A stretch of 64,000 bases of DNA from Chitinophaga pinensis (GCA_945897185.1 CAMDFC010000001.1:1-64000), one strand, 5' to 3'. Counted from the first letter of the stretch, positions 17,362 to 27,493 are shown. Notes: generated by a model not told the origin, from the sequence alone. Program-made: numbers and translations.

Positions 17362-19506
17362 ATGGCAGACTTGAAATTTCAACGCAACTTCGGCATTGCT
17401 GCACACATCGACGCTGGCAAGACCACAACAACAGAGCGTATCCTGCGCTATACAGGAATGATTCACAAAATTGGGGAGGTTCATGATGGTGCTGCAACCA
17501 CAGACTGGATGGAGCAAGAAAAGGAGCGTGGTATCACCATTACTTCTGCAGCCGTAAGCTGCCAATGGAATTTTCCAACCGTTTTGGGTAAGGAAACACC
17601 AGATACAAAAAAGTATTCTTTCAATATTATTGATACTCCTGGTCACGTTGACTTTACCGTTGAGGTAGAGCGTTCTATGCGTGTTTTGGATGGTTTGATT
17701 GCTTTGTTCTCTGCGGTGGATGGTGTTGAGCCACAATCAGAAACAGTATGGCGTCAGGCCAACCGTTACAAAGTTCCAAGGATTGGATTTGTAAATAAGA
17801 TGGACCGCAGTGGTGCTGATTTCTTGATGGTGGTAAAGCAGGTAAAAGAAATGTTGGGTGCCAAAGCAGTGCCTTTGCAGTTGCCAATTGGCGCTGAAGA
17901 CGACTTTACAGGCGTGGTAGATCTTATCAAGATGAAGGGTATTATTTGGCACATGGAGACAGAGGGAATGACTTTTGATGAAATTCCTGTGCCAGAAAAT
18001 ATGTTGGAAGAAGCCAATGAGTGGAGACAAAAGCTAATTGAGGCAGTTGCTGAATATGATGATAAATTATTGGAAAAGTTTTTTGACGATCCGAGTTCTA
18101 TTTCAGAAGATGAAGTGCACGAAGCCATTGGTAAGGCATGTATTGATTTGAGTATTGTGCCGATGATGTGTGGCTCTTCATTTAAAAACAAAGGGGTACA
18201 GACTGCATTGGATGCGGTTTGTCGCTACCTGCCTTCACCAGTTGACATTGATGCAGTAGAGGGTATAAATCCAGAAAGTGGCGAGGTTGAATTACGTAAG
18301 CCTGATGCATCGGAACCTTTCGCGGCATTGGCTTTCAAAATCATGACTGATCCTTTTGTTGGGAGACTTGCATTTTTCAGGGTATATTCTGGTCGACTTG
18401 ACGCAGGTTCTTATGTATTGAATGTAAGAAGTGGAAAAAAAGAGCGTATCAGTCGTATCATGAAGATGTTTGCTAACAAACAGAACCCAATTAATTTTAT
18501 CGAAGCAGGTGATATTGGGGCAGCTGTAGGGTTCAAAGAGATCAAAACGGGTGATACTTTGTGTGACGAGAACTATCCTATTACTTTGGAGAACATGTTT
18601 ATTCCAGAGCCGGTGATTTCTGTTGCAGTTGAACCAAAGACACAAGTGGATGTAGACAAAATGGGAATGGCAATTGCTAAATTGGTAGAAGAAGATCCAA
18701 CTTTACGGGTTAAAACAGATGAGGAAACTGGACAAACCATTCTTAGTGGTATGGGTGAGTTGCATTTGGAGATCATCGTAGACCGTATGCGCAGGGAGTT
18801 CAAAGTAGAAGTTAACCAAGGTGCACCGCAGGTGGCTTATAAAGAGGCTTTCCAAGCTTCAATACAACACCGTGAGACCCTCAAAAAGCAAACGGGTGGT
18901 CGTGGTAAATTTGCTGATATTGTATTTGAATTTGGACCAGCAGATCAAGAGTGGTTAAAGGAGAATGTAGGTAAACACATGCAATTTGTAAACGATATTT
19001 TTGGAGGATCTATTCCACGCGAATTTATTCCAGCAATCCAAAAAGGTTTTGAGCAGAGTATGACTACAGGTGTTTTGGCAAGCTATCCGGTAGAGAGCAT
19101 GAAGGTGAGGATATTTGATGGTAGTTTCCACCAAGTGGATTCTGATTCTATGTCTTTTGAACTTTGTGCAAAGCAAGGTTTCCGTGAGGCTGCTAGGAAA
19201 GCAAAGCCAGTCTTGCTTGAGCCAATTATGAGAGTGGAAGTAATTACACCTGAGCAGTATATGGGTGATGTTACTGGAGACTTGAACAGAAGAAGAGGAA
19301 TGTTGGAGGGAATGGACAGCAGGGCTGGAGCACAGGTGATTAAAGCCAAGGTGCCTTTGAGTGAAATGTTTGGGTACGTTACCCAGCTTCGTTCATTGTC
19401 ATCTGGACGTGCATCTTCAACCATGGAGTTCTCTCATTACAACCCAGCACCAAACAATATTGCTGAAGAAGTAATTGCAAGGGTGAAGGGCAAAGCCAAG
19501 GAATAA
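17362..19506 (+). CDS. fusA: Elongation factor G
   Basis: GTPase that drives ribosome translocation and, with RRF, recycling. 714 residues. GTPase motifs: [16 protein letters not shown] (G1), RGITITSAA (G2), DTPGHVDF (G3), NKMDRSG (G4), CGSSFKNKG (G5). Domain IV has the [14 protein letters not shown] stretch. The short insertion after the G2 region ([14 protein letters not shown]) is typical of Bacteroidota EF-G. It has its own promoter and terminator. tuf does not follow, as expected for the phylum. Confidence 0.99.
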   Translation: MADLKFQRNFGIAAHIDAGKTTTTERILRYTGMIHKIGEVHDGAATTDWMEQEKERGITITSAAVSCQWNFPTVLGKETPDTKKYSFNIIDTPGHVDFTVEVERSMRVLDGLIALFSAVDGVEPQSETVWRQANRYKVPRIGFVNKMDRSGADFLMVVKQVKEMLGAKAVPLQLPIGAEDDFTGVVDLIKMKGIIWHMETEGMTFDEIPVPENMLEEANEWRQKLIEAVAEYDDKLLEKFFDDPSSISEDEVHEAIGKACIDLSIVPMMCGSSFKNKGVQTALDAVCRYLPSPVDIDAVEGINPESGEVELRKPDASEPFAALAFKIMTDPFVGRLAFFRVYSGRLDAGSYVLNVRSGKKERISRIMKMFANKQNPINFIEAGDIGAAVGFKEIKTGDTLCDENYPITLENMFIPEPVISVAVEPKTQVDVDKMGMAIAKLVEEDPTLRVKTDEETGQTILSGMGELHLEIIVDRMRREFKVEVNQGAPQVAYKEAFQASIQHRETLKKQTGGRGKFADIVFEFGPADQEWLKENVGKHMQFVNDIFGGSIPREFIPAIQKGFEQSMTTGVLASYPVESMKVRIFDGSFHQVDSDSMSFELCAKQGFREAARKAKPVLLEPIMRVEVITPEQYMGDVTGDLNRRRGMLEGMDSRAGAQVIKAKVPLSEMFGYVTQLRSLSSGRASSTMEFSHYNPAPNNIAEEVIARVKGKAKE

Positions 19507-19533
19507 GATTAGTTTATTGAATTTCAATAGGTT

Positions 19534-19562
19534 AAGTCCCGGTACCCACCGGGACTTTTTTC
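19534..19562 (+). terminator. Intrinsic terminator of fusA
   Basis: A 10-bp perfect stem (AAGTCCCGGT at 19534-19543 with ACCGGGACTT at 19548-19557), loop ACCC, followed by a T-run. Confidence 0.92.
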
Positions 19563-19604
19563 TTAAAAAAAACTGGAGTTTCCATCTAAATTTTTACTTA
19601 TTTC

Positions 19605-19636
19605 TTTTGTAAGTTTAAAACTAATCCTTACTTTTG
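19605..19636 (+). promoter_or_regulatory. Promoter of the S10-spc ribosomal operon
   Basis: TTTTG (19605-19609), a 19-bp spacer, then TACTTTTG (19629-19636) matches the Bacteroidota consensus at both elements. Transcription would start near 19643, at a short hairpin (CCATTT 19642-19647 with AAATGG 19651-19656), about 24 nt before the rpsJ ATG. Confidence 0.85.
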
Positions 19637-19666
19637 CATCCCCATTTAAAAAATGGTAAATTAACT

Positions 19667-19972
19667 ATGTCACAGCGAATCAGGATAAAATTACAGTCAT
19701 ACGACCACAACCTCGTTGACAAATCTGCAGAGAAGATCGTTAAAACCGTGCGCAGCACTGGAGCAGTGATCACTGGCCCAATTCCTTTGCCTACACACAA
19801 AAGGATCTTCACTGTATTGAAATCCCCACACGTAAACAAGAAAGCGCGTGAGCAGTTCCAATTGTGTACGCACAAGCGTTTGCTAGACATTTATACTTCA
19901 TCTTCACGTACGGTGGATGCATTGAGCAAGCTCGATCTTCCAAGTGGTGTTGATGTGGAAATCAAGGCCTGA
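19667..19972 (+). CDS. rpsJ: 30S ribosomal protein S10
   Basis: 101 residues from [20 protein letters not shown], the expected S10 length and N-terminus. An in-frame TTG at 19634 would add 11 residues but lies inside the promoter -7 box, so it cannot be the start. The loop [23 protein letters not shown] is conserved. S10 is a 30S assembly protein and also the NusE antitermination factor. Unusually, a 279-bp structured gap separates it from rplC. Confidence 0.98.
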   Translation: MSQRIRIKLQSYDHNLVDKSAEKIVKTVRSTGAVITGPIPLPTHKRIFTVLKSPHVNKKAREQFQLCTHKRLLDIYTSSSRTVDALSKLDLPSGVDVEIKA

Positions 19973-20251
19973 TGAGGTCTTGGGGGTCTTGCAGATGCAG
20001 GGCACCACAGTTCTTTTTCATTCATCTCCTAATTGATTGCCGTTGGCATGATAAAATGGAGCGCTGAAATTTAATTTTTTATCTCTCGAAAGAGAGTTGA
20101 AATATAAACAAGCCCTTCGAGGTTTGTTTACTGTCGGTACTTCCCACTCTGGCTATCCGGAGAGAAAGGAAAAGGTCGACAGCAAACTGGGATTGAAGCG
20201 AGGCTTAGGCCTCACTGTCCATTTAACCGAAAAGGGGAAAAACAAAAGAAA
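19973..20251 (+). promoter_or_regulatory. Structured RNA region between rpsJ and rplC, candidate ribosomal-protein leader
   Basis: 279 nt without a gene inside the ribosomal operon, densely folded. Visible stems: TGCC/GGCA (20038-20048); CTCTC-GAAA-GAGAG with a GNRA tetraloop (20083-20096); a 10-bp stem TAAACAAGCC/GGTTTGTTTA with one G-U pair and loop CTTCGA (20105-20130); a three-tier stem CTGTCG/CGACAG (20131-20136 with 20177-20182) enclosing TTCC/GGAA and CTCTGG/CCGGAG with loop CTAT; and GAGGC-TTAG-GCCTC (20200-20213). There is no convincing promoter box and no T-run terminator inside. By position it may bind L3, L4 or another operon product to regulate translation. Confidence 0.6.
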
Positions 20252-20869
20252 ATGAAAGGAATTATCGGTAAAAAAATTGGAATGACCAGCATCTTCGGTC
20301 TCGACGGGAAACAAACCCCTTGTACCGTTATTGAAGCTGGTCCATGTGTCGTAACACAGGTCAAAACGAAGGACGACGACGGTTACACTGCCCTTCAGCT
20401 CTCTTTCGGAGAAAAGGCGGATAAAAGAGCAAATGCATCTGAAAAAGGCCATTATGCAAAGGCCTCATCAACTCCTAAAAGTTTTGTAAAAGAATTCAGG
20501 AACTATAGCCTTGTTAAAAATCTTGGCGAAACCATCACTTGTGAAATCTTCGCTGAAGGTGAAAAAGTGGATGTGGTTGGCACTTCCAAGGGTAAGGGAT
20601 TCCAGGGTGTTGTAAAACGCCATGGTTTTTCTGGCGTTGGTCAGCAATCACACGGTCAGCATGATCGTCAACGTGCTCCAGGTTCTATCGGTAACTCCTC
20701 CGATGCCTCAAGGGTATTCAAGGGCATGCGCATGGCCGGCCGTATGGGTGGTGATCGTGTGAAGGTGAAAGGACTAGAAGTGGTAAAAATATTTGCTGAG
20801 AAGAATTATATTCTTATCAGCGGTTGTGTACCTGGTCACAATGGTTCCATTGTTTACATTCAGAAATAA
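20252..20869 (+). CDS. rplC: 50S ribosomal protein L3
   Basis: 205 residues, normal length. Starts [15 protein letters not shown] and contains the loop that reaches the peptidyl transferase centre ([14 protein letters not shown], then [15 protein letters not shown]), including the glutamine that is methylated in some bacteria. Preceded by the structured 279-nt gap and followed by rplD after 14 bp. Confidence 0.99.
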   Translation: MKGIIGKKIGMTSIFGLDGKQTPCTVIEAGPCVVTQVKTKDDDGYTALQLSFGEKADKRANASEKGHYAKASSTPKSFVKEFRNYSLVKNLGETITCEIFAEGEKVDVVGTSKGKGFQGVVKRHGFSGVGQQSHGQHDRQRAPGSIGNSSDASRVFKGMRMAGRMGGDRVKVKGLEVVKIFAEKNYILISGCVPGHNGSIVYIQK

Positions 20870-20883
20870 TTAACGCATAGATC

Positions 20884-21522
20884 ATGCAAGTAGACGTATT
20901 ATCAATAACAGGAAGTAAGACAGGTAGGTCAGTAGAATTACCTGATGAAATATTTGGTGCAGAACCAAACAACCACGTGATTTATCTAGCCGTAAAGCAA
21001 TATTTGGCTGCTCAGCGTCAGGGTACTCACAAGGTAAAGACACGTGCAGAGGTTCAGGGTGCAAGTAGAAAGCTACACCGTCAAAAAGGTACAGGTGGTG
21101 CTCGTAAGGGTAACCTACGTAACCCATTGTATAAAGGTGGTGGTACTATTTTCGGTCCTAAGCCCCATGCATATGATATCAAGTTGAACCGTAGGGTGAA
21201 AGACTTGGCAAAAATCAGTGCACTTAGCCATAAAAGCAAGGCCAATGCAATTGTTGTTGTTGAAGACCTTCATTTGGAGGCCCCAAAAACTTCAGTTTTT
21301 GCTGGCATGTTGAAGAGCTTGAATGTGCAAGACAAGAAAGCATTGTATGTAATGCCTGAATTGGATGAGAATGTATTTGTGAGTGCAAGGAATATTCCTT
21401 CGGTACTTACTTCTATTCTTTCAGATATCAATACATACGATGTAATGAATGCTGATGTACTTGTTTTATCTGAGTCTGCTGTCAAAATGTTTGCAGAATT
21501 GGAAGAGGGTGTTGAAGCATAA
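20884..21522 (+). CDS. rplD: 50S ribosomal protein L4
   Basis: 212 residues. The extended loop lining the exit tunnel is present (RAEVQGASRKLHRQKGTGGARKG, then NPLYKGGGTIFGPKPHAY). In E. coli L4 represses the S10 operon through its leader RNA; the structured gap two genes upstream makes a similar role possible here, but nothing in the sequence proves it. 31 bp to rplW. Confidence 0.99.
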   Translation: MQVDVLSITGSKTGRSVELPDEIFGAEPNNHVIYLAVKQYLAAQRQGTHKVKTRAEVQGASRKLHRQKGTGGARKGNLRNPLYKGGGTIFGPKPHAYDIKLNRRVKDLAKISALSHKSKANAIVVVEDLHLEAPKTSVFAGMLKSLNVQDKKALYVMPELDENVFVSARNIPSVLTSILSDINTYDVMNADVLVLSESAVKMFAELEEGVEA

Positions 21523-21553
21523 ACTAGATTATTAAATTATTTAAATAGGAAAT

Positions 21554-21853
21554 ATGAAACTTGCTGATGTATTGGTAAAGCCCATTCTTTCGGAAAAGGC
21601 AAATCAGCTTTCAGAAAAGCGCCGTGTATATTCTTTCAAAGTTGCCCGTTTGGCTAACAAATTGGAAATCAAGAAAGCGGTTGAAGATTTTTACGGGGTT
21701 ACAGTTGAAGATGTAAGGACTGCTGTTGCTCCAGCGAAGAGTAAGAGTCGCATGACCAAAGCTGGTGTAATCAGTGGAAGAAAGTCTTCTTATAAAAAAG
21801 CATTTGTTACTATTGGAGAAGGAGATACTATTGATTTGTACTCAAATATTTAA
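21554..21853 (+). CDS. rplW: 50S ribosomal protein L23
   Basis: 99 residues. L23 sits at the tunnel exit and docks trigger factor and SRP. Conserved DVLVKPILSEKANQLSEK at the N-terminus and the KKAVEDFYGVTVEDVRT helix. Thirty-two bases separate it from rplB. Confidence 0.99.
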   Translation: MKLADVLVKPILSEKANQLSEKRRVYSFKVARLANKLEIKKAVEDFYGVTVEDVRTAVAPAKSKSRMTKAGVISGRKSSYKKAFVTIGEGDTIDLYSNI

Positions 21854-21885
21854 ACGAAAAAACCCCAGGGTAAAAAAATAAACAC

Positions 21886-22725
21886 ATGCCATTAAAGAAA
21901 TACAAACCCATTACAGCCGGTACCAGATGGAGAATAGGTAATGCCTATGCGGAGGTTACAACCAATGTTCCAGAAAAATCATTGCTTGAAACAGTAAAGA
22001 AAACTGGTGGTAGAAATGCACAGGGACATCGTTCTATGCGTTATATCGGTGGTGGTAACAAAAAAATGTACCGTGTCATTGATTTCAAGCGTAATAAGCA
22101 TGAAATCCCTGCCAAGGTTGCTTCTATTGAATACGATCCAAACAGGACAGCTTTCATCGCACTATTAAACTATGCTGACGGTGAAAAAAGGTATATACTG
22201 GCTCCACAAGGGTTAGAAGTGGGTATGTCTGTAATCAGTGGAATTGCTGTAGCTCCTGAAGTGGGTAATGCGCTAATGATGAAGAACATGCCTTTGGGTA
22301 CTAATCTTCACAACATTGAGATGCAGCCTGGACAAGGTGGTAAAATTGCACGCAGTGCTGGTACGTCTGCTCAATTAACCAACAAGGAAGAAAAATATGC
22401 GGTTTTAAAAATGCCATCTGGCGAATTAAGAAAAGTATTAATCAATTGTTTTGCAACGGTTGGGGTACTTTCTAATTCAGACCACAGTTTGGAGAGCATG
22501 GGTAAAGCAGGTAGAAACCGTTGGAAAGGTATTCGTCCTCGCACAAGAGGTGTTGCCATGAACCCGGTTGATCACCCGATGGGTGGTGGTGAGGGTAGGG
22601 CATCAGGTGGACACCCACGTAGCCGTACCGGTAAGTATGCAAAAGGTGAAAAAACAAGAACGCTTGGTAAAGGAAGCGACAAGTTGATCATCCAGCGCAA
22701 GAATGGTAAAAAGTTGGCGAAATAA
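21886..22725 (+). CDS. rplB: 50S ribosomal protein L2
   Basis: 279 residues, normal length. L2 is required for subunit association and peptidyl transfer. It begins [14 protein letters not shown]. The conserved [19 protein letters not shown], with the functionally important histidine, is intact. The C-terminus is basic ([12 protein letters not shown]). Confidence 0.99.
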   Translation: MPLKKYKPITAGTRWRIGNAYAEVTTNVPEKSLLETVKKTGGRNAQGHRSMRYIGGGNKKMYRVIDFKRNKHEIPAKVASIEYDPNRTAFIALLNYADGEKRYILAPQGLEVGMSVISGIAVAPEVGNALMMKNMPLGTNLHNIEMQPGQGGKIARSAGTSAQLTNKEEKYAVLKMPSGELRKVLINCFATVGVLSNSDHSLESMGKAGRNRWKGIRPRTRGVAMNPVDHPMGGGEGRASGGHPRSRTGKYAKGEKTRTLGKGSDKLIIQRKNGKKLAK

Positions 22726-22762
22726 TAATTTAGAAAAGAACACATAACAAGAAAACAATATT

Positions 22763-23032
22763 ATGGCTCGTTCAATTAGAAAAGGTCCGTATGTAGCGGC
22801 CAAATTAGAGAAGAAGGTTGAGGAGATGAATGGTGGAAAAACAAAAAGGTCAGTTGTCAAGACATGGAGCCGCAGAAGCACCATTACACCTGATTTTGTT
22901 GGTCACACGTTTGCTGTGCACAATGGCAACAAGTTCATCCCTGTGTATGTTACCGAATTTATGGTTGGCCATAAGCTAGGTGAATTTTCACCTACCAGAA
23001 ACTTCAAAGGGCATTCAAGTAAGAAAGTATAA
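22763..23032 (+). CDS. rpsS: 30S ribosomal protein S19
   Basis: 89 residues. [18 protein letters not shown] at the N-terminus, [21 protein letters not shown] in the middle, and the [13 protein letters not shown] signature near the end. It contacts the A-site finger in the 30S head. 45 bp to rplV. Confidence 0.99.
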   Translation: MARSIRKGPYVAAKLEKKVEEMNGGKTKRSVVKTWSRRSTITPDFVGHTFAVHNGNKFIPVYVTEFMVGHKLGEFSPTRNFKGHSSKKV

Positions 23033-23077
23033 ACAGGTTCTTTTTGGTCTTGACCAACAGAACGGAAAAATAAAAAT

Positions 23078-23416
23078 ATGGAAGCAGTAGCAAAATTGAA
23101 AAATTATCCAACCTCCCCCCGTAAGATGCGTCTTTTGGCGGATCATATTCGTGGGATGAAAGTTGAACAAGCAGTAGCTATTTTGGAACACCATCCTCAG
23201 CACAGTGCAACTCCTTTGCGTAAGCTGGTATTATCCGCTGTAAGCAATTGGAAGCAGAAGAACGAGGCCGGGAGTGTAGAAGCCTTGGTGGTAAAGACGA
23301 TTTTTGTGGATGGTGCCCGCAGCATTAAGCGAATGCTTCCTGCACCTCAGGGTCGTGCTTACCGCATGCGCAAGCGCAGCAACCATGTCACCGTAATTGT
23401 CGATGCAAAAAATTAA
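23078..23416 (+). CDS. rplV: 50S ribosomal protein L22
   Basis: 112 residues. The long beta-hairpin that lines the exit tunnel is visible near the C-terminus (IKRMLPAPQGRAYRMRKRSNHVTVIV). N-terminal KLKNYPTSPRKMRLLADHIRG is typical of the family. 21 bp to rpsC. Confidence 0.99.
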   Translation: MEAVAKLKNYPTSPRKMRLLADHIRGMKVEQAVAILEHHPQHSATPLRKLVLSAVSNWKQKNEAGSVEALVVKTIFVDGARSIKRMLPAPQGRAYRMRKRSNHVTVIVDAKN

Positions 23417-23437
23417 GAACATTCAAACTGAATTATA

Positions 23438-24217
23438 ATGGGTCAAAAAACGAATCCAATTGGCAATAGGTTAGGTATCATCCGCGGATGGGAGAGTAAT
23501 TGGTATGCTAACAAGAAGGATTACGCGAAAAAGTTAATTGAAGACAACAGAATCCGCACCTACCTTAATGTTCGTATCAACAAGGGTGGAATTGCAAAGA
23601 TTGTGATTGAGCGTACTTTAAACAAGTTGATTATTACCATCCATACTTCAAAGCCTGGTATCATCATTGGTAAAGGTGGTGGAGAGGTTGATAGAATCAA
23701 GGAGGAGTTGAAAAAACTTACAGGTAAAGAGGATGTTCAAATCAACATACTTGAGATCCGCAGACCAGAATTGGATGCAACAATTGTTGGTGAAACCATT
23801 GCCAAGCAAATTGAGAACCGCATTAACTACAAGCGTGCTATAAAGATGGCGATTGCTTCTACACTTCGTTTAGGGGCAGAGGGTATCAAAATCAAAGTGA
23901 GTGGAAGGATTGGAGGTGCTGAGATTGCTCGTTCTGAAGAGATAAAGCAAGGACGTGTTCCTTTGCACACGTTCAGAATGGATATTGATTACGCTTCTTT
24001 GTTTGCACAAACGGTGTATGGTAAAGTGGGTATCAAGGTATGGATCTGTAAAGGAGAGGTACTTGCAAAGCGTGATCTTAATCCAAATTTTGTAGGTGGA
24101 AAAGCAGAACCAACTGATAGAAGAGAGCCTCGTGCTGGTGGAGACCGTCGCGATGACAGAAGAGGTGGCGGTGGTGGCCGTGACGACAGACGTGGACCAA
24201 GAGACCGTAGAGCATAA
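23438..24217 (+). CDS. rpsC: 30S ribosomal protein S3 with an extended Arg/Gly-rich tail
   Basis: 259 residues against about 210-235 in many bacteria. The KH domain GxxG loop ([11 protein letters not shown]) and the C-terminal S3 domain ([16 protein letters not shown], then [14 protein letters not shown]) are normal. After [12 protein letters not shown], the last 35 or so residues are almost only Arg, Gly and Asp, with [11 protein letters not shown] repeats, forming a disordered basic tail. S3 lines the mRNA entry channel. 38 bp to rplP. Confidence 0.99.
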   Translation: MGQKTNPIGNRLGIIRGWESNWYANKKDYAKKLIEDNRIRTYLNVRINKGGIAKIVIERTLNKLIITIHTSKPGIIIGKGGGEVDRIKEELKKLTGKEDVQINILEIRRPELDATIVGETIAKQIENRINYKRAIKMAIASTLRLGAEGIKIKVSGRIGGAEIARSEEIKQGRVPLHTFRMDIDYASLFAQTVYGKVGIKVWICKGEVLAKRDLNPNFVGGKAEPTDRREPRAGGDRRDDRRGGGGGRDDRRGPRDRRA

Positions 24218-24255
24218 TTAAATTTCATTAAGTGTATTTTTAAACATACGTTAAG

Positions 24256-24675
24256 ATGTTACAACCAAAAAGATCGAAACACAGGAAGGCCCAGAAAGGA
24301 CGAATAAGGGAAGTGGCGAAGAGAGGAACAACTTTGGCTTTCGGGTCATTCGGACTAAAAGCGATGGAACCAGTGTGGATGACAAACAGACAAATTGAAG
24401 CAGCGCGTCAGGCAATGACACGTGCCATGAAAAGAGAAGGTAACGTTTGGATTAGGATTTTCCCTGATAAGCCAATTACCCGTAAGCCACAAGAGGTAAG
24501 GATGGGTAAAGGTAAGGGTAACCCTGAATTCTGGGCAGCTGTTGTTGAACCAGGAAGGATCTTGTTTGAATTGGAAGGGGTTACTGAAGAAGTAGCAAAA
24601 GAGGCGATGCATCTTGCAGCAGCAAAGCTTCCCATCAAAACAAAATTCATTATCCGTAGGGATCTTGTAGCATAA
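24256..24675 (+). CDS. rplP: 50S ribosomal protein L16
   Basis: 139 residues. Conserved [16 protein letters not shown] start, [25 protein letters not shown], and the [16 protein letters not shown] loop near the peptidyl transferase centre, which includes the arginine hydroxylated in some bacteria. 28 bp to rpmC. Confidence 0.99.
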   Translation: MLQPKRSKHRKAQKGRIREVAKRGTTLAFGSFGLKAMEPVWMTNRQIEAARQAMTRAMKREGNVWIRIFPDKPITRKPQEVRMGKGKGNPEFWAAVVEPGRILFELEGVTEEVAKEAMHLAAAKLPIKTKFIIRRDLVA

Positions 24676-24703
24676 GGAATAAAGAAAGTTAAACTACTGA
24701 AAC

Positions 24704-24910
24704 ATGTCAAATAAAGTTGAATTTTTAAAGAGCCTAACATCACTAAGTGATGCAGACATCAAGGCTAAAATCGTGGAGGATGAATTGCGTTTAAAGAAAA
24801 TGCATTTCGCCCACGCAATTACACCGCTTGAAAATCCAATGAGCATAAGAGCGCTCAGAAAAGATATCTCGAGGTTAAAAACAGAAATTAAAAAGAGAAC
24901 ATTGGCTTAA
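24704..24910 (+). CDS. rpmC: 50S ribosomal protein L29
   Basis: 68 residues forming the typical helical hairpin. VEDELRLKKMHFAHAITPLENPMSIRALRKDISRLKTEI fits the family. It lies near the tunnel exit beside L23. Confidence 0.97.
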   Translation: MSNKVEFLKSLTSLSDADIKAKIVEDELRLKKMHFAHAITPLENPMSIRALRKDISRLKTEIKKRTLA

Positions 24911-24964
24911 GCCACTAAAATAAAGTAAATCAATCCTGTTAAGTCAGGAAATAAAATAGAAAAA

Positions 24965-25222
24965 ATGGTTGATAGAAAAATTCGCAAAACCAAAACAGGG
25001 GTAGTCCGCAGCGACAAAATGGAAAAAACCATTACAGTTGCCGTTGAAAGAAAGGTAAAGCACCCTATTTATGGAAAATTCGTTAAAAAGACGACCAAGT
25101 TCCATGCCCATGATGAGAATAACGAGGCAAAGCCTGGTGATGTGGTAAAAATCATGGAGACAAGACCTTTGAGTAAGACAAAGCGTTGGAGGTTGGTTGA
25201 AGTTATCGAAAAAGCAAAATAG
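24965..25222 (+). CDS. rpsQ: 30S ribosomal protein S17
   Basis: 85 residues. OB-fold 16S rRNA binder; [22 protein letters not shown] and [19 protein letters not shown] are conserved, as is [20 protein letters not shown]. 65 bp to rplN with no clear structure. Confidence 0.98.
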   Translation: MVDRKIRKTKTGVVRSDKMEKTITVAVERKVKHPIYGKFVKKTTKFHAHDENNEAKPGDVVKIMETRPLSKTKRWRLVEVIEKAK

Positions 25223-25287
25223 GTATTTACGACCGTCTAAAGACACATCGTTAACCACACGGCAGTAGCCGGATAAAATATAAAAAA

Positions 25288-25656
25288 ATGATTCAGCAAG
25301 AATCCAGATTGAAGGTAGCAGATAACAGCGGAGCGAAAGAAGTGCTTTGTATCCGTGTATTGGGAAACAGTGGACAGGATTATGCCAAGATTGGTGATAA
25401 GATTGTTGTTACTGTTAAGGATGCAATCCCTGCTGGTGGTATCAAAAAAGGTACAGTTGCCAAAGCAGTTATTGTACGCACAAAAAACAAACTTCGCCGT
25501 AAGGATGGTTCTTATATTCGTTTTGATGATAACGCAGTAGTTATTCTCAATGCGGCTGATGAACCTAGAGGTACTCGTATTTTCGGCCCAGTTGCCCGTG
25601 AACTAAGGGATAAAGGATATATGAAGATTATTTCACTTGCACCCGAAGTGCTTTAA
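25288..25656 (+). CDS. rplN: 50S ribosomal protein L14
   Basis: 122 residues. Starts [26 protein letters not shown], the family hallmark, and ends FMKI-like ([12 protein letters not shown]). It forms an intersubunit bridge and is the docking site of RsfS. 40 bp to rplX. Confidence 0.99.
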   Translation: MIQQESRLKVADNSGAKEVLCIRVLGNSGQDYAKIGDKIVVTVKDAIPAGGIKKGTVAKAVIVRTKNKLRRKDGSYIRFDDNAVVILNAADEPRGTRIFGPVARELRDKGYMKIISLAPEVL

Positions 25657-25696
25657 TCAGTAAATAACTGCGTTAACAACGTATAAAATAAAGAAG

Positions 25697-26035
25697 ATGA
25701 GCAATAGATTTAAGGCCAAATTCAATATTAAAAAAGGAGATACCGTTGTGGTGATCTCTGGTGATGACAAAGACCTCAAAAAGCCCCGTAAAGTTTTGGA
25801 AGTAATTCCAGAAAAGTCGAGAGTGCTAGTTGAAGGCGCAAACATCATTACCCGTCACACCAAACCTTCTGCCCAAAATACAAAAGGTGGTTTGATAAAG
25901 AAGGAAGCTGCCATGCACATTAGCAATGTAATGCTTTGGGACGCCAAGAAAGAGGAAGCGACCAAAATCAAAAGAACAAGAGAAAACGGTAAACTAGTAA
26001 GAATATCTAAAAAGTCAGGGGAGGTTATCAAATAA
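25697..26035 (+). CDS. rplX: 50S ribosomal protein L24
   Basis: 112 residues. KOW motif [15 protein letters not shown] near the N-terminus and [25 protein letters not shown]. Assembly initiator of the 50S subunit. Its TAA shares one base with the ATG of rplE (TAATG), indicating translational coupling. Confidence 0.98.
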   Translation: MSNRFKAKFNIKKGDTVVVISGDDKDLKKPRKVLEVIPEKSRVLVEGANIITRHTKPSAQNTKGGLIKKEAAMHISNVMLWDAKKEEATKIKRTRENGKLVRISKKSGEVIK

Positions 26036-26604
26036 TGAGCACATCTACGTATACACCCAGGTTACATGCGAAATACCACAAGGATGTGGTACCCGCTTTA
26101 ATGAAGAAATTTGCTTACACTACGGTAATGCAGGTGCCAAAACTGACCAAAATTTGCCTTAACAGGGGCGTAAATGGTGCGGTATCTGATAAAAAGTTGA
26201 TTGACATCGCTATTGATGAGTTGACCATGATTACTGGACAAAAAGCAATTCCTACACGTTCAAAGAAAGACATCTCAAACTTTAAGTTGAGGAAGCACAT
26301 GCCAATTGGTGCACGTGTAACCTTACGAGGTGTAAAAATGTTTGAATTTTTGGACAGGTTGGTTGCTGCTTCTCTTCCACGTGTTCGTGATTTCAAAGGG
26401 ATAAGCGAAAAAGCTTTCGACGGTCGTGGTAATTACACACTGGGCGTAACAGAGCAAATCATTTTTCCTGAAATTGATATCGATAAGGTTACAAAGATTA
26501 CCGGTATGGATATCACTTTCGTTACTACAGCGAAGAACAATGAAGAAGCTTACGAATTGTTGAAGGAGCTTGGAATGCCTTTCAAAAACAATAAAAAGGA
26601 TTAA
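26035..26604 (+). CDS. rplE: 50S ribosomal protein L5
   Basis: 189 residues. 5S rRNA binding protein; [41 protein letters not shown] and [18 protein letters not shown] are characteristic. It begins on the last base of the rplX stop codon. Confidence 0.98.
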   Translation: MSTSTYTPRLHAKYHKDVVPALMKKFAYTTVMQVPKLTKICLNRGVNGAVSDKKLIDIAIDELTMITGQKAIPTRSKKDISNFKLRKHMPIGARVTLRGVKMFEFLDRLVAASLPRVRDFKGISEKAFDGRGNYTLGVTEQIIFPEIDIDKVTKITGMDITFVTTAKNNEEAYELLKELGMPFKNNKKD

Positions 26605-26653
26605 ACTCATAACGAATTCGGTGAAAACCGGGTTAACACAACTATAGAAGATT

Positions 26654-26923
26654 ATGGCAAAAGAATCGGTAAAAGCCAGACAAAGGAAAAGAGAGAAAAT
26701 GGTAGAAAAGTTTGCTGAAAAGCGTGCAGCCCTTAAGGGAGCAGGTGAGTGGCAAGCACTAGACCAACTTCCAAAAAACTCTTCAAAAGTCCGTTTAAAA
26801 AACAGATGTCAACTAACAGGTCGTCCTAAAGGTTACATGAGGTTCTTCGGACTTTCTAGGGTGATGTTCCGCGAAATGGCACTTTCTGGAAAAATCCCAG
26901 GCGTGAAAAAAGCGAGCTGGTAA
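26654..26923 (+). CDS. rpsN: 30S ribosomal protein S14, zinc-independent type
   Basis: 89 residues, the longer C-minus form: the CxxC zinc pairs are missing and only one cysteine ([10 protein letters not shown]) remains. The C-terminal [24 protein letters not shown] is the family signature. 71 bp to rpsH. Confidence 0.98.
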   Translation: MAKESVKARQRKREKMVEKFAEKRAALKGAGEWQALDQLPKNSSKVRLKNRCQLTGRPKGYMRFFGLSRVMFREMALSGKIPGVKKASW

Positions 26924-26994
26924 ATTGAACGAATTAGTAAACAAAATTTTAAACCTAAATAATTCCGTTCAACCGGAACTAAACAGGAAATAAC

Positions 26995-27393
26995 ATGACA
27001 ACAGATCCAATCGCAGATCTTCTGACAAGGGTCAGAAATGCACAGATGGCAGGACATAGAATCGTAGAGATTCCAGCTTCTAACTTGAAGAAGAGAATCA
27101 CGGAGATCTTGTATAACCAAGGTTATATCTTGAAATACAAGTTTGAGGACGATAGCAAACAAGGCGTTATTAAAATTGCCTTGAAGTATGATGCCACAAC
27201 CAAAGAGCCTGCAATCAAAACCATGGAACGTGTATCTCGTCCGGGTTTGAGACAGTATGCCAAGCCCGCTGAATTCAGAAGAGTGAAGAACGGATTGGGT
27301 GTTGCCATCCTTTCTACTTCAAAGGGTGTAATGACTGACAAAGAGGCCAAAGCTCAAAATGTAGGCGGAGAAGTACTTTGCTACATCTATTAA
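26995..27393 (+). CDS. rpsH: 30S ribosomal protein S8
   Basis: 132 residues. DPIADLLTRVRNAQ at the start and the C-terminal GLGVAILSTSKGVMTDKEAKAQNVGGEVLCYIY. In E. coli S8 represses the spc operon by binding the mRNA at the rplX-rplE junction, which here is a one-base overlap. A structured 100-nt gap follows before rplF. Confidence 0.99.
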   Translation: MTTDPIADLLTRVRNAQMAGHRIVEIPASNLKKRITEILYNQGYILKYKFEDDSKQGVIKIALKYDATTKEPAIKTMERVSRPGLRQYAKPAEFRRVKNGLGVAILSTSKGVMTDKEAKAQNVGGEVLCYIY

Positions 27394-27399
27394 AATAAA

Positions 27400-27478
27400 T
27401 CCTTCCAACCGGGAGTTTTGGATTGTGCACTAAGTTTTCTATACGGAACTGAAACCATCCAAAAACATACGGTAAGGA
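27400..27478 (+). promoter_or_regulatory. Folded region between rpsH and rplF
   Basis: Nested inverted repeats span most of the 100-nt gap: TCCTT (27400-27404) with AAGGA (27474-27478), CCG (27409-27411) with CGG (27470-27472), and an 8-bp perfect match TTTTGGAT (27416-27423) with ATCCAAAA (27457-27464). A small inner hairpin AGTT...AACT fills the top. No T-run follows, so it is not a terminator. Possibly a regulatory or mRNA-processing site. Confidence 0.45.
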
Positions 27479-27493
27479 ATAAAAACAAATACT

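Noticed and set aside
19634..19666. TTG at 19634 as the rpsJ start
   Set aside because: It is part of the promoter -7 box TACTTTTG, upstream of the predicted transcript start.
19507..19666. Missing tuf gene between fusA and rpsJ as a deletion
   Set aside because: Bacteroidota normally lack tuf at this place, so it is the expected arrangement.
20048..20074. Eight-codon ATG frame in the rpsJ-rplC gap
   Set aside because: Very short, no initiation context and embedded in RNA stems; more likely chance.
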